A stretch of DNA of 64,000 nucleotides from Kiritimatiellaceae bacterium (GCA_013141415.1 JABFQY010000006.1:62001-126000), one strand, 5' to 3'; counted from the stretch's first letter, positions 35,797-45,611 are shown. Notes: generated by a model not told the origin, from the sequence alone. A program made the numbers and translations.

Positions 35797-37503
35797 TTAC
35801 AAAACCGCAGGACGAATATCCCGAATGTTAATCTGCAACGTTGTGCGTCCGTTCCAGACATTTTCCTGTAGCGTGAAAGCCACATCAATCGGCCCGGCAG
35901 GCAGTTTTTCGGCCAGATTAAAGCCAATCGCTTCACGCCGCGTTTTCCCATCGGCAAGCGTCAGCTTGAGATGCTTCTCCTTGAGAATGCGGCTGTCCGC
36001 CGCCGTCACCCCGCAAACAGCCCAGACCGGCTCCGGATTATCCTGGCCGAACGGGCCGGTGCGTTTAAGACCATCCATCAGCGACGCATCGGTTTCATCG
36101 AGCGTAACAATGCGGTCGATTTCCAAAACAGGCCGCAAATCCGCCGCTTGAAGCTGCGCAATCGCGGCTTCGTTAAAACGGATTTTAAACGCTTCAAGAT
36201 GCTGTTCTTCAATTTCGAGTCCGGCAGCCATGGCGTGCCCGCCGAACTGTTTCAGAAAACCGGAACAGATGTTAAGTCCATCAAGAATGTTGAATGCGTC
36301 GATACTGCGGCAGGAGCCGCGTCCGCGGACGCCATCCATACCGATCACGGCGACGGGACGTCCATAGCGCGCCACAAGACGCGAAGCGACAATGCCGATC
36401 ACGCCGGTGTGCCAACCCTCGCGGGCGATGACGAGGCCGAAGTTTTTCTCTGCGTCAAAATAGGAATCAATCTCTTCGATGGCATCGCGGACGATATCTT
36501 TCTCAATCGCCTGCCGCTCGCGATTGGCGCTGTCGAGCAGTTGCGCCAGTTCATCGGCCCGCGCCGGCAGATCGGTAAGAAGCAGTTCGAGCGCGGCATC
36601 GGCGCGCCCCACCCGTCCGGCGGCATTGATACGCGGCCCGAGCGCAAAGCCGGCATGCCACGCTTCGACGGTGCCCGCCATACCGGCCAGTTTTTTCAGC
36701 GCGTTCCAGCCCGCCCAGCAGGAATTTTCCAAGGCCTGAAATCCGGCGCGCACCAGCACGCGGTTTTCGCCGAGCAGCGGCACCATATCAGTGACCGTAG
36801 CAACGGCGACGAAATCGAGATATTTTTTCAGATCGACAGAAGCCGAGGCGAGACAGCCGCTGTCGCGTCCGTTTTTAATGAGCGCATGGCAAAGTTTAAA
36901 GGCAACGCCAGCCCCAGCAAGAATACGCCCCGGATGATTCGGTGACAGTTTAGGATTCACGACAGCCACCGCATGCGCCAGTTGTGCGTCCGGTTCGTGA
37001 TGGTCAGTAATGACGACATCGATACCGGCGACACGGGCCTTCTCGACCGCTTCGACGGAATTTGTTCCGCAGTCAACGGTGACAATCAGCGACGGTTTAT
37101 GTTCGGCGATGCAGGCCGACAGCGCGTCGGGTGAAAGGCCGTAGCCGTCGTCGAACCGGCTCGGAATGTATGCGGAAACATTTCCGCCGAGCTCGCGCAG
37201 AACGCGCACCATCAGAACCGTACTGCAAACGCCGTCCACGTCGTAGTCGCCGAAAACGGTGATTTTTTCTCCAGCGGACAGCGCGCGGCAAACGCGCGCC
37301 GCGGCTTTTTCCATATCCGGAAGTTCGAACGGATCACGGAGCGTCGAGAGCGCCGGATTCATAAACAGCTCAGCATCGGCGGCGGTTTTGCAACCGCGCT
37401 GGGCAAGCAGTGCCGCAAGCGGCCTCGGCAGTTGTTCCAGTTGCTGGAAGAACTCTTCAGCCAGCGCTTCGTCGCACGGTTTGATTTTCCACTGTTTGGA
37501 CAT
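35797..37503 (-). CDS. recJ: Single-stranded-DNA exonuclease RecJ
   Basis: The 568-residue protein has the DHH phosphoesterase core with DYDVDG (Asp86, 88, 90) and DHH (167-169), the DHHA1 domain with 'GGHAMAAGLEI' and the C-terminal OB fold. RecJ degrades single-stranded DNA 5' to 3' in recombination and mismatch repair. The ATG comes directly after the T-run of the secDF terminator, with no Shine-Dalgarno sequence, so its own mRNA start and translation signal are unclear. Confidence 0.95.
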   Translation of the reverse strand: MSKQWKIKPCDEALAEEFFQQLEQLPRPLAALLAQRGCKTAADAELFMNPALSTLRDPFELPDMEKAAARVCRALSAGEKITVFGDYDVDGVCSTVLMVRVLRELGGNVSAYIPSRFDDGYGLSPDALSACIAEHKPSLIVTVDCGTNSVEAVEKARVAGIDVVITDHHEPDAQLAHAVAVVNPKLSPNHPGRILAGAGVAFKLCHALIKNGRDSGCLASASVDLKKYLDFVAVATVTDMVPLLGENRVLVRAGFQALENSCWAGWNALKKLAGMAGTVEAWHAGFALGPRINAAGRVGRADAALELLLTDLPARADELAQLLDSANRERQAIEKDIVRDAIEEIDSYFDAEKNFGLVIAREGWHTGVIGIVASRLVARYGRPVAVIGMDGVRGRGSCRSIDAFNILDGLNICSGFLKQFGGHAMAAGLEIEEQHLEAFKIRFNEAAIAQLQAADLRPVLEIDRIVTLDETDASLMDGLKRTGPFGQDNPEPVWAVCGVTAADSRILKEKHLKLTLADGKTRREAIGFNLAEKLPAGPIDVAFTLQENVWNGRTTLQINIRDIRPAVL

Positions 37504-37506
37504 TAT

Positions 37507-37537
37507 TAAAAAAACAGCGCCCCGAAAATCCGGGGCG
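37507..37537 (-). terminator. Terminator after secDF, touching the recJ start
   Basis: On the minus strand a GC-rich stem (GCGCCCCGGA with TTCGGGGCGC) is followed by TTTTTTT. The T-run ends three bases before the recJ ATG. Confidence 0.85.
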
Positions 37538-37566
37538 CCGCTCCATGATTCCTGAATTCCAGTTTC

Positions 37567-40038
37567 TTAAACCTTTTCTTCTTTGTGCCAAAGCAGGGCG
37601 ACCGGCGTGGCAATGTAAACCGAAGAAAATGTTCCAACTGCGATTCCGATGAATAGAATCAGAGCAAAATCGCTGATATCGCCGCCGCCAAAAATCATCA
37701 GCGAGATAATGGTCAGCTGCGTTGAAACACCGGTCAGTAAAGTGCGGCTCAGCGTCCGGTTGATGCTGCGATTGGCCACTTCAACGTACGGTTTACCGTG
37801 CGAACCCCGGATATCTTCACGGATACGGTCAAAAACCACGATCGTGTCGTTGACCGAATAACCGATAATTGTCAGTAGCGCGGCGACGGTCGTCAGACTG
37901 AGCTGACGACCGAGCAGACAGTAGATACCGACGGTGATAATCACATCATGTACCACGGCGACTACCGCACCGGCAGCGAAACCGAATTCAAACCGGACAG
38001 CCAGATAGATGATAATTCCAAGCAGCGCGAGGGTCAGCGCGACCAGCCCGCTTTTCTTCAGTTCGGCTCCGATCTGCGGTCCAACGACGTTGGCTTGCAG
38101 ATTATGATAGCCGTACGTTCCGAAGGCGGATTCAATGGCCCGGATAACTTCATCGCCGTTCTGTCCGCTCACTTTAACTTCCAGTGTTTCCGTGTTTTGG
38201 GCGGTCGGATCGAGTTCTTTCTGGTACTGAATACGGGCATCGCGCACACCGGCCTGATCCAGAACAGCCCGCACGGCATCCGGCGCTTGCTTCTGATTGA
38301 AAGCGAAGGTGATCGAAGTTCCGCCGGTGAAATCCACCCCGAAATTATCCTGCCCCTTCTTGAGAAAAACAGCCCAGGTGCCGACGATTATGGCGATCGA
38401 AATACCGATAACCCAGACGCGCTTGCCGAGAAAGTCATAGTTCGGGTTTTTGAAAACCTGCATCATTTTCATGGTTTTCAGATTGGTCTTATCGGCCAGC
38501 AGATTGAGAAGCAGGCGGGTGAACACCAACACGACAAACATGCTGACAATAATACCGGCGGTCAGCGTGACGGCAAAGCCGCGAACCGGGCCGGATCCCT
38601 GCCAGAACAGAATAACCGCCGTCAGCAACGTGGTCAGATTGGAGTCAAAAATGGCACTGAACGCTTTGTCATAACCGGCTGAAATAGCATTACGTAACGA
38701 TTTCCCAGCCTCTAGTTCTTCACGCATACGTTCATAAATCAGCACATTTGCATCCACTGCCATCCCGATGGTGAGCGCGATACCGGCGATACCGGGCATC
38801 GTCAGCACGGGTAGCCCGGCCATTGCACCGGCTCCGGCGGAGAACAGGCTGAGAATGCCGGAGGAAAACCACATGCCGAACGGAAGCAGGATAATCACAA
38901 GCAACAAAGAAATATTGGCAACCATACCGGCCAGAAAGTAATAGCCCGCCATGAAGGCAAAAACACCGATGCTTCCGTAAATCGAGGCGCGAATCCCTTT
39001 GTCGATGGAGTCTTTACCAAGCGAAGGGTCAACGGTGCGTTCTTCGATGATGGTTACCGGCGCAGGCAGTGCTCCTGCACGCAGGACATTGACCAAACGG
39101 GTGCATTCATCGACGGTGAACGAACCGGTGATCTGGGCATTGCCGCTGTAAATCGCATCCTGAATGGTCGGCGCGGAATAAAGTTTGCCATCGAGAATGA
39201 TGGCGAGACGGCGACCCGTATCGCTGTTGAGATTGTTCTGCCCGCGCGGCGCGTAGTCGGCGGTGACTTTACCGAAACGCTCTGCTCCGGCTTTATTAAA
39301 AGAAAGCGAAACGTACGGCTGATTGTTCTGCTGTTCGAATTCGACCCGGGCATCTTTGAGCGCCGAACCGGTGAGCTGCTTGCGGACTTCGATATATGCA
39401 GGACGGTAGACAATTGAGCCGTCGCGCAGAGTTTCCTTTTCCAGCATGAACTCGGCACCTCGTTTGTTTCCGAAGCGTTTAAGTTCTTCCCAGAGAGCGC
39501 GCTCAATCGGCTTATTCTGGTCGCGTTTATAGTACTGCTGACTGCCGTCCCGCACGATACTGAATCCGCTGGGCGTCAAGCCGGTGGAAAAAAGTTCGCC
39601 CACCCAGACGTCGCTTTCGGGATGCACCAGACGGAACTCAAGAAACGCCACACTCAGAATGGAAGCCTTGGCTTCGGCGCGTTTGTTCGCGTCAACGCCC
39701 GGCAGGCGGATAACAATGCGGTCATCAAGTTGCGGATAAATCTCCGGTTCAGCAATACCCAGACCGTCTACGCGACTGCGGAGGACTTCTAACGCCACAC
39801 CTTGTGTCTTTTTTACTGCGGCCTGAACCGCTGATTCAAGTGCGGTATCTTCGAGCTTGGCATCGCCTTCCAGAATTTGTTTGCGGACTTCATTCTGATC
39901 CACTTCCACGGTGAAGCTTGTTCCGCCCTTGAGGTCGAGACCGAGTTTGACCTTGTCCTTAAACGGGGTCACCAGAACAAGCGACCACGCAGTCAGTACA
40001 ATCAGCAACAGCCATTTCCACATTGCTTGCTTTTTCAT
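37567..40038 (-). CDS. secDF: Protein translocase SecD-SecF fusion
   Basis: SecDF uses the proton gradient to help pull exported proteins through SecYEG. The 823-residue protein joins SecD (to about residue 520, starting with 'VKLGLDLKGGTSFTVEV') and SecF (from about 530, with 'FGVDFTGGTSI'), giving twelve helices in one chain. The ATG at 40038 has GGGAA at a good distance; a TTG six bases earlier is also possible. It follows yajC by 18 bases and is closed by a terminator. Confidence 0.96.
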   Translation of the reverse strand: MKKQAMWKWLLLIVLTAWSLVLVTPFKDKVKLGLDLKGGTSFTVEVDQNEVRKQILEGDAKLEDTALESAVQAAVKKTQGVALEVLRSRVDGLGIAEPEIYPQLDDRIVIRLPGVDANKRAEAKASILSVAFLEFRLVHPESDVWVGELFSTGLTPSGFSIVRDGSQQYYKRDQNKPIERALWEELKRFGNKRGAEFMLEKETLRDGSIVYRPAYIEVRKQLTGSALKDARVEFEQQNNQPYVSLSFNKAGAERFGKVTADYAPRGQNNLNSDTGRRLAIILDGKLYSAPTIQDAIYSGNAQITGSFTVDECTRLVNVLRAGALPAPVTIIEERTVDPSLGKDSIDKGIRASIYGSIGVFAFMAGYYFLAGMVANISLLLVIILLPFGMWFSSGILSLFSAGAGAMAGLPVLTMPGIAGIALTIGMAVDANVLIYERMREELEAGKSLRNAISAGYDKAFSAIFDSNLTTLLTAVILFWQGSGPVRGFAVTLTAGIIVSMFVVLVFTRLLLNLLADKTNLKTMKMMQVFKNPNYDFLGKRVWVIGISIAIIVGTWAVFLKKGQDNFGVDFTGGTSITFAFNQKQAPDAVRAVLDQAGVRDARIQYQKELDPTAQNTETLEVKVSGQNGDEVIRAIESAFGTYGYHNLQANVVGPQIGAELKKSGLVALTLALLGIIIYLAVRFEFGFAAGAVVAVVHDVIITVGIYCLLGRQLSLTTVAALLTIIGYSVNDTIVVFDRIREDIRGSHGKPYVEVANRSINRTLSRTLLTGVSTQLTIISLMIFGGGDISDFALILFIGIAVGTFSSVYIATPVALLWHKEEKV

Positions 40039-40056
40039 AATCAAATTCCCGACGGG

Positions 40057-40407
40057 TTAAGCTTTTGTCTCAGAAGGAAGTTCGCCCTTCTCATCCAGAA
40101 CCTGCGAAACAGCGCTCTTGAGCACTTCGATTTTCGTTTTCTCGGCGATGTTCACGATCAGGGTCTTTTCCTTCACGCTGGCGATTTCGCCGATAATGCC
40201 GCTGGTCAGCAGCACGCGGTCACCGCTTTTCACCGCTTCGATCAACGCCTTACGCTCTTTTTCGCGGCGGCGCTGCGGACGGATCATCACGAAATAAAAG
40301 ATTGCAACCATGAAGACCATCCAGCCGATGGTGAAGCCCGGCGAAGTCTGTCCCTGAGCACCATTTGCTCCCGGTGTTGGTCCCATAGCGATTATCTGTG
40401 AAAACAT
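40057..40407 (-). CDS. yajC: Sec translocon accessory protein YajC
   Basis: The 116-residue protein has one membrane helix (about 28-44, 'WMVFMVAIFYFVMIRPQRRR') with the RPQ motif that marks YajC, then a small soluble domain with 'SGIIGEIASV'. It joins SecDF in the holo-translocon. GGGAGA precedes the ATG. A possible terminator hairpin separates it from the GH78 gene upstream. Confidence 0.94.
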   Translation of the reverse strand: MFSQIIAMGPTPGANGAQGQTSPGFTIGWMVFMVAIFYFVMIRPQRRREKERKALIEAVKSGDRVLLTSGIIGEIASVKEKTLIVNIAEKTKIEVLKSAVSQVLDEKGELPSETKA

Positions 40408-40430
40408 ACTTTTCTCCCTTACTTTTTCAT

Positions 40431-40464
40431 AAAAAACACGAAGGCGGACATGCTAGAGTCCGCC
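40431..40464 (-). terminator. Probable terminator after the GH78 gene
   Basis: A perfect 7-bp stem, GGCGGAC and GTCCGCC, with an 8-base loop is followed on the minus strand by TTCGTG and then six T. The gap between stem and T-run makes it weaker than the other terminators here; an attenuator before yajC is also possible. Confidence 0.5.
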
Positions 40465-40520
40465 CCTGTCCTTGGCAAGCTTGAATCCCGCCGTTCAGCC
40501 ATTCATTAGCCGTCGGCAGA

Positions 40521-42122
40521 CTAAACCAGATAGTTCCGGATGAAATAGGTCGGCGTACAGCTCCACGCATGACAATAACTGTTCAACTGGTGGCTGTTAT
40601 ACGGCGACAGAAAATCGTCCGCCGGATCATAAACTTCCCAGAAACAGTCGGCTCCCCGGCGCACCATGTCGCCCCAGTAATTGCAGATCAATTTTTCCGC
40701 CTCGTCGCGCAGGCCGCACCGGAAAAGCGCTTCGACAATGTAGTGATAAAGGTACGGCCCGGCTGGCCGGATGGCCGACGGCAGGTCCATTGCCCGGCGC
40801 ATCACCGCCTGCGCTTCGGCACCGGTTACCGTTTTGCTGAGAACCATCCACGCCTGCGACGACCACGAAATCTGGCGATCCGGCCCGCTGATAAACAGTC
40901 CGGCGGCGCTGTCGAAAAGATGCTTACGCGCCGCGCCGCGTAACCGTTCGGCTTCGCCGGTAAAAAATGCCGACGCGGTTTTTTCTCCCAGCCGGTCGGC
41001 CAGTTCGGCGGCGGCCTCCAGCGCAAAAATCAGGATGCCAAGAAACGATACTTCCTTGTTCAGCTTCGTATGCCAGTCCACGAAGACCCATATCCCTTTT
41101 CCTTCGGGGTCGCGGAAGATTCCGTCGGCATCAACCACCGACAGTAGTTTTTCGATCTGCACCAGAATCAGCGGCCACAGTTCGCGCGCCGACTCCCAAT
41201 CGCCGGAGGCCTCGCAGTAATCGCGAAGTGTCGGGATATAAAGCGCCACGTAATCCAACGCACACAATCCTGAACCGGCCGGTTCAGGATTCTCGTAACA
41301 GTTAGTGGCAGCAATCCCCTGCTCCGAACAAAGTCCGCCCAGCAGATAAAGACAGCGTTTAATCAACTGATTGTTACGGAACGAAGCGTGATTGGCCTGA
41401 GCCTGAAGATAAAAATCGCCCAGCCAGAGCCGACGATCCCGTTTCGGCCCGTCCTCAAGAACCGTCTGCATACAGTTCCGCAGTGTGCGCAACGCCACGG
41501 CATCAATATCTTTCAGTTCCTGACTCAGCGAACTGGGTAGCGCGGCGACCGCCGCTTCGTCGCCGGATGTGACCGCCTTGCAGGTGACACCGTCGATCCG
41601 GAACTCGCCGCTGTAACCGGAAACGGTCAGCACATCGATCCGCAGATAGCGGAACGCATAACGGCGCGGCAGTTCAAAAACGCCGGGAATGACATCCACA
41701 TGGACAATCTCTTCCTGATACCAGGAACGACTAAGCTTGGTGTCGCAAGGCAGAAGAACATCTTCGCCGACCTCGGCGGGCATTTCGCCAAGTACTAGAC
41801 GAAGCTTTACCGGCGCGTCAATGTGCCGCCCGTTATCGGAAAACGAGAGCCGCAAAGTCCCGACCAGATGCGTGCCGAAGTCGAGAATCGCGGAATCACC
41901 TTCCTTACGAACCTGCTGATAATAATCGGCAGGTGTTCCGGCCTTATCCATCCGCCAACCCTGAAACCCTTTACTGTCACGGACGGCGGAAACCAGCGCG
42001 ACCGGCGCGTATTCCTTTTCGTACAGCGGCGGAATACTTGCTTGGGCGGTTTCGACCCAGCTCTTTCGCTGGGCAAGTACCTGTTCGCGGGCTCCGTTAA
42101 AAATTGATTTGCTGACCGGCAT
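40521..42122 (-). CDS. GH78-like alpha-L-rhamnosidase-type glycoside hydrolase
   Basis: The 533-residue protein contains an N-terminal beta-sandwich region ('ILDFGTHLVGTLRLSFSD') and an (alpha/alpha)6 barrel with 'LEDGPKRDRRLWLGDFYLQ' and 'NSYCHAWSCTPTYFI', features of GH78. It is shorter than most rhamnosidases and lacks a signal peptide, so it should act in the cytoplasm on an imported oligosaccharide. The usual DGxxRDE-type Glu cannot be assigned with confidence, so activity is uncertain. AAGGAG lies before the ATG, and the start overlaps the DUF975 gene by 26 bases. Confidence 0.78.
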   Translation of the reverse strand: MPVSKSIFNGAREQVLAQRKSWVETAQASIPPLYEKEYAPVALVSAVRDSKGFQGWRMDKAGTPADYYQQVRKEGDSAILDFGTHLVGTLRLSFSDNGRHIDAPVKLRLVLGEMPAEVGEDVLLPCDTKLSRSWYQEEIVHVDVIPGVFELPRRYAFRYLRIDVLTVSGYSGEFRIDGVTCKAVTSGDEAAVAALPSSLSQELKDIDAVALRTLRNCMQTVLEDGPKRDRRLWLGDFYLQAQANHASFRNNQLIKRCLYLLGGLCSEQGIAATNCYENPEPAGSGLCALDYVALYIPTLRDYCEASGDWESARELWPLILVQIEKLLSVVDADGIFRDPEGKGIWVFVDWHTKLNKEVSFLGILIFALEAAAELADRLGEKTASAFFTGEAERLRGAARKHLFDSAAGLFISGPDRQISWSSQAWMVLSKTVTGAEAQAVMRRAMDLPSAIRPAGPYLYHYIVEALFRCGLRDEAEKLICNYWGDMVRRGADCFWEVYDPADDFLSPYNSHQLNSYCHAWSCTPTYFIRNYLV

Positions 42123-42879
42123 TCACATCTCCTTGCGTAGGCTCAACATAGTTCTTCGCCAAATCGTCATAGAAAGCGGTCATGGCCGCCATGTAATAAG
42201 GAGCCAGCCAGATCAAACCGATTCCCAGCGTCAGAACAGCGAGAATCTGCCAGCCGATAAACCGGAGCCAGAAAATACCTAGTCGCCAGTAATTGCCCTT
42301 CATCAGCTCGATGCCGCGGCGAATCGCCTGCCGGGCGCGAACGGACGGATCGTCAGCCACCACAAACAACGCCAGTCCATAACGCATTTGAAGTGGAATC
42401 ATAAGGGCGCAAATAACTAAAAAAACGATTGCCACAAGTCCAAGCCCATTAAAGCAGGACATATCCGGCTGCGCACCATTCTCGAATACATCAATCCACA
42501 CCGCCACTATCGCCTGACCGTCAACACACGTAATAAACAACCATATCATTAATATCCATAAGTGAATTGTCCACGCCAGAATGATTAGAGAAACCAGCAG
42601 GTAGGTGAAAACCGCAGTGCCAAAGCGGTTAAAGCCATCGAACATCAAACTAAACCGGTTATCCTGACGCCGCACCGTCGCCAGAAAATAGACAGTCACG
42701 CCAACTATCAGTGGAGCGGCAAAAATCCATTGCAATACTCCAAAAGTATGCGGAACTTTACTGATACCAATAGACAGAAAAATATATACCAGCATCACTC
42801 CGATGGATTTTCCCCAGTTGTCTGCCAGCCCCGCGCGGGCGGCGGCGGTCAGGTCACGAATCGGCGTCACACTTTTCAT
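42097..42879 (-). CDS. DUF975 family membrane protein
   Basis: The 260-residue protein has about six hydrophobic helices and the DUF975 C-terminal pattern 'LMKGNYWRLGIFWLRFIGWQ' followed by 'LTLGIGLIWLAPY'. The function of the family is unknown. It is cotranscribed with oppF (11 bases upstream) and the GH78 gene. A strong AAGGAGG precedes the ATG. Confidence 0.75.
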   Translation of the reverse strand: MKSVTPIRDLTAAARAGLADNWGKSIGVMLVYIFLSIGISKVPHTFGVLQWIFAAPLIVGVTVYFLATVRRQDNRFSLMFDGFNRFGTAVFTYLLVSLIILAWTIHLWILMIWLFITCVDGQAIVAVWIDVFENGAQPDMSCFNGLGLVAIVFLVICALMIPLQMRYGLALFVVADDPSVRARQAIRRGIELMKGNYWRLGIFWLRFIGWQILAVLTLGIGLIWLAPYYMAAMTAFYDDLAKNYVEPTQGDVNAGQQINF

Positions 42880-42889
42880 GAGTTCCTCC

Positions 42890-43663
42890 TTATTGAGCTA
42901 AAGCTTTATCAATATCCGGAACGGCGGAAAGCAGTTTTTGTGTGTACGGATGCTGCGGATCGTCGCAGACCTGATCGGACGTGCCGGTTTCGACGATTTC
43001 GCCTTTAAACATAACGGCGATCCGGTCGCTCATTTCGCGCACAACGGCTAAGTCGTGGCCGATAAAAAGATAAGCCAGTCCGCGTTCGCGCTGAATCCGT
43101 TTTAAAAGCTGAATGATGTCGGCCTGTACGGAAACATCGAGCGCCGAAACCGGTTCGTCGGCCACCAGCAGTTTCGGTTCCAGCGCCAAGGCGCGGGCGA
43201 TGCCGATGCGCTGGCGCTGTCCGCCGCTGAATTCGTGCGGATAGCGATTCAGCCAATCTGGATTAAGGCCGACATCTTCGAACAGCACGGAAGCTCTTTC
43301 CCGCCGCGCCGCGCGGTTAGCGCCGATACGGTGGACAAACAAAACTTCTTCAATCGCCGAGCCGACGCTCATGCGCGGATTGAGCGAGCCGAACGGATCT
43401 TGAAAAACCATTTGCGCCTGACGGCGAAACTGTTTGAGTTCCGTGCCTTTCAGCGAAGTGACATTGCGGCCGTCAAACGCCACCCGGCCCGCCGCAACCG
43501 GTTCCAAAGCCAGAATCGCGCGGCCCAGCGAACTCTTACCGCAACCGCTTTCGCCGACCAGCCCCAGCGTTTCGCCCGACTTCAGCGAAAGGCTGACGCC
43601 GCGCACCGCTTCAAGTTCACCATAGCGGACGTTTACCTTTTCAACCTGGAGTAGTTCGTTCAT
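42890..43663 (-). CDS. Oligopeptide/dipeptide-type ABC transporter ATP-binding protein (OppF-like)
   Basis: The 257-residue ATPase has Walker A GESGCGKSS, signature FSGGQRQRIGIARAL, Walker B 'LLVADEP' and the OppF-type end 'DDPQHPYTQKLLSAVPDID'. It would work as a heterodimer with the OppD-like protein to power import of peptides or other small solutes. Its ATG overlaps the oppD stop (ATGA). No permease or binding-protein gene is nearby. Confidence 0.92.
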   Translation of the reverse strand: MNELLQVEKVNVRYGELEAVRGVSLSLKSGETLGLVGESGCGKSSLGRAILALEPVAAGRVAFDGRNVTSLKGTELKQFRRQAQMVFQDPFGSLNPRMSVGSAIEEVLFVHRIGANRAARRERASVLFEDVGLNPDWLNRYPHEFSGGQRQRIGIARALALEPKLLVADEPVSALDVSVQADIIQLLKRIQRERGLAYLFIGHDLAVVREMSDRIAVMFKGEIVETGTSDQVCDDPQHPYTQKLLSAVPDIDKALAQ

Positions 43664-44469
43664 ACCGTTTTATGAAGCCGCGGAACGGCCTTGAGAAGTT
43701 TCTGTGTGTATTCGTGCTGCGGAGTGCGCAGAACGGTTTTGGTTTCGCCGGACTCGACGATCTTTCCGTTGTTCATCACATAGACCCGGTCGGCCACGTT
43801 GGCGACGATGCCCAGGTTGTGGGTGATCAGCAGAATGGAAAGTCCGCGCTTTTCGCGCAGGCCGACGAGCAGTTCCAGTATCTGTTTCTGCACCGTCACA
43901 TCGAGCGCCGTCGTGGGTTCGTCGGCGACCAGCAGGTCGGGATTGCAGGCGAGCGCCATGGCAATCATGGCGCGTTGCTGCATTCCTCCGGAAAGTTCGT
44001 GCGGATACGACCGGGCCGTACGCGCCGGATCGGGCAGTCCGACGTCAGTCAGCAGTTTTTCAACTTCCGCTTTCACCTTCACGCCTTTGCGGTGCAGGCG
44101 GATGGCTTCGCCGATCTGCCAGCCGACGGTGTAAACAGGATTCAGCGAAGTCGCCGGTTCCTGAAAAATATAAGCGATGCGCGCGCCGCGCAGTTTCCTA
44201 AGTTCCGATTTATTGAGAGTCAGTACGTCCAAATCTTGAAAATTCACGGAACCGCCGACGATCCGACCGGCCGGTTCCGGCACCAGGTTGGCCAGTGCCA
44301 GCGCGCTGATGCTTTTGCCGCTGCCGCTTTCGCCGACCAAAGCGACAATCTCGCCGGAAAAAATCTGAAAACTCACGCCGTCCGCCGCGCGCACCGGATT
44401 GGCAACGGAACCAAAGTGGACTTCCAGTCCTTGAACATCCACAAGCGGTTTGTCGTCACGTGCGGTCAT
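43660..44469 (-). CDS. Oligopeptide/dipeptide-type ABC transporter ATP-binding protein (OppD-like)
   Basis: The 269-residue ATPase has Walker A 'GESGSGKS', signature LSGGMQQRAMIAMAL, Walker B 'LLVADEPTTALDVTVQ' and the OppD-type 'RTPQHEYTQKLLKAVP'. The ATG at 44469 lies two bases after the lptF/G stop; an earlier GTG/TTG-type start would overlap that gene. It is unusual that the pair follows a lipopolysaccharide-export permease gene and lacks OppABC. Confidence 0.92.
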   Translation of the reverse strand: MTARDDKPLVDVQGLEVHFGSVANPVRAADGVSFQIFSGEIVALVGESGSGKSISALALANLVPEPAGRIVGGSVNFQDLDVLTLNKSELRKLRGARIAYIFQEPATSLNPVYTVGWQIGEAIRLHRKGVKVKAEVEKLLTDVGLPDPARTARSYPHELSGGMQQRAMIAMALACNPDLLVADEPTTALDVTVQKQILELLVGLREKRGLSILLITHNLGIVANVADRVYVMNNGKIVESGETKTVLRTPQHEYTQKLLKAVPRLHKTV

Positions 44470-44470
44470 T

Positions 44471-45553
44471 TCAACGCATCCGGTGAATAAACAAAGGCGT
44501 GGCGGCACCAAAAATAATCACGGGCAGCCAGCCGCCGAGAAAGGCGGAAATAATTTCCTGCTTGCCAAGCGCCTGGGCGGTGAGTTGCAGAATGTAGAAA
44601 CCGAAGAAGAGGAACATGGCGACCATGATACCGGCAAATGCGCCGCGCCGACCGGTGTGAGCTCCGACCGGCACGCCGATCAGGGTGACAATCAGACAAG
44701 TGAAGGGCGCGGCCAGGCGGCTGTGCATATCCACCATCAGCCGCGCACGGGTATTGCTGGAAATATCTTTCTTGGCGCGCAGGTAATGGCGCATTTCGCT
44801 GGCGGAAAGGAATTCGGGGTCTTTGATTTCCGCCATGAAGGTCTGCGGCGTTTCGCGCAGATCGCGCATTTCTTTCTGGAGAATCATTTCCGGCGGACCG
44901 GAGAGGTCGCCGTTTTCTTTGTAGGCCTGAACCGTAATGTCCATAAACCACCAGCGCCCGTCGAGCCAGAGCGCTTTTTCGGCTTTATATTTGAAAGAAT
45001 CCGATCCGTCAGGCCGCTGTTCGATCAGCTCGACGTTGTACATCGAGTGGTCGCGCGAATCGATCTTCTGCACCATCCAGACATGATTGCGGTCTTTCAG
45101 CGCGAGATTACGGGAGAAAAACTTTTCGTTGTCCCTGCCGGATGACTGGTATTCGAGGAATTTTTTCGCACGGTAACCGGCGTCCGGGGCAACCTTTTCG
45201 TTAATGTACGATGTAAGCAGCGTCGCCGCGATTCCCACGCCGATGAACGGCATGACAATGCGGTAAATACTGACCCCGCCAGCACGCATAGCGATGATTT
45301 CGCTGTAGCGGGTAAGGCGCGAAAGACTGTGGAGCATGGCCAGCAACAAACAGGCGGGCAACAAGAGAACAATTTTCGGCGGAAGGTGCTGGGTATAGTA
45401 GTAGAGAATTTCGGAAATGCGGATGCCGCTGTCGAGAAACTCGCTGAAGTTGTCGAACAGGTCGCTGATGATGAAAATCAGGAGAAATCCGAGCATGCAG
45501 TACAACAGCGGAACCAGCAGACTTTTCAGCAGATATTTGGTGAGAATTTTCAT
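44471..45553 (-). CDS. LptF/LptG family lipopolysaccharide export permease
   Basis: The 360-residue protein has the YjgP/YjgQ plan: three N-terminal helices, a periplasmic beta-jellyroll (about 120-260) and three C-terminal helices. 'LSRLTRYSEIIAMRAGGVSI' is the conserved coupling region that contacts LptB. LptFG with LptB extracts lipopolysaccharide from the inner membrane, so an outer membrane is expected. LptF versus LptG cannot be told apart, and the partner gene and lptB are elsewhere. A TTG twelve bases upstream is an alternative start. Confidence 0.88.
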   Translation of the reverse strand: MKILTKYLLKSLLVPLLYCMLGFLLIFIISDLFDNFSEFLDSGIRISEILYYYTQHLPPKIVLLLPACLLLAMLHSLSRLTRYSEIIAMRAGGVSIYRIVMPFIGVGIAATLLTSYINEKVAPDAGYRAKKFLEYQSSGRDNEKFFSRNLALKDRNHVWMVQKIDSRDHSMYNVELIEQRPDGSDSFKYKAEKALWLDGRWWFMDITVQAYKENGDLSGPPEMILQKEMRDLRETPQTFMAEIKDPEFLSASEMRHYLRAKKDISSNTRARLMVDMHSRLAAPFTCLIVTLIGVPVGAHTGRRGAFAGIMVAMFLFFGFYILQLTAQALGKQEIISAFLGGWLPVIIFGAATPLFIHRMR

Positions 45554-45611
45554 GTGAAGGCTCAAACGGTAGCGGGAAAGCCGCGTACCCGCAAGTGCCG
45601 ATGCATGCGAC

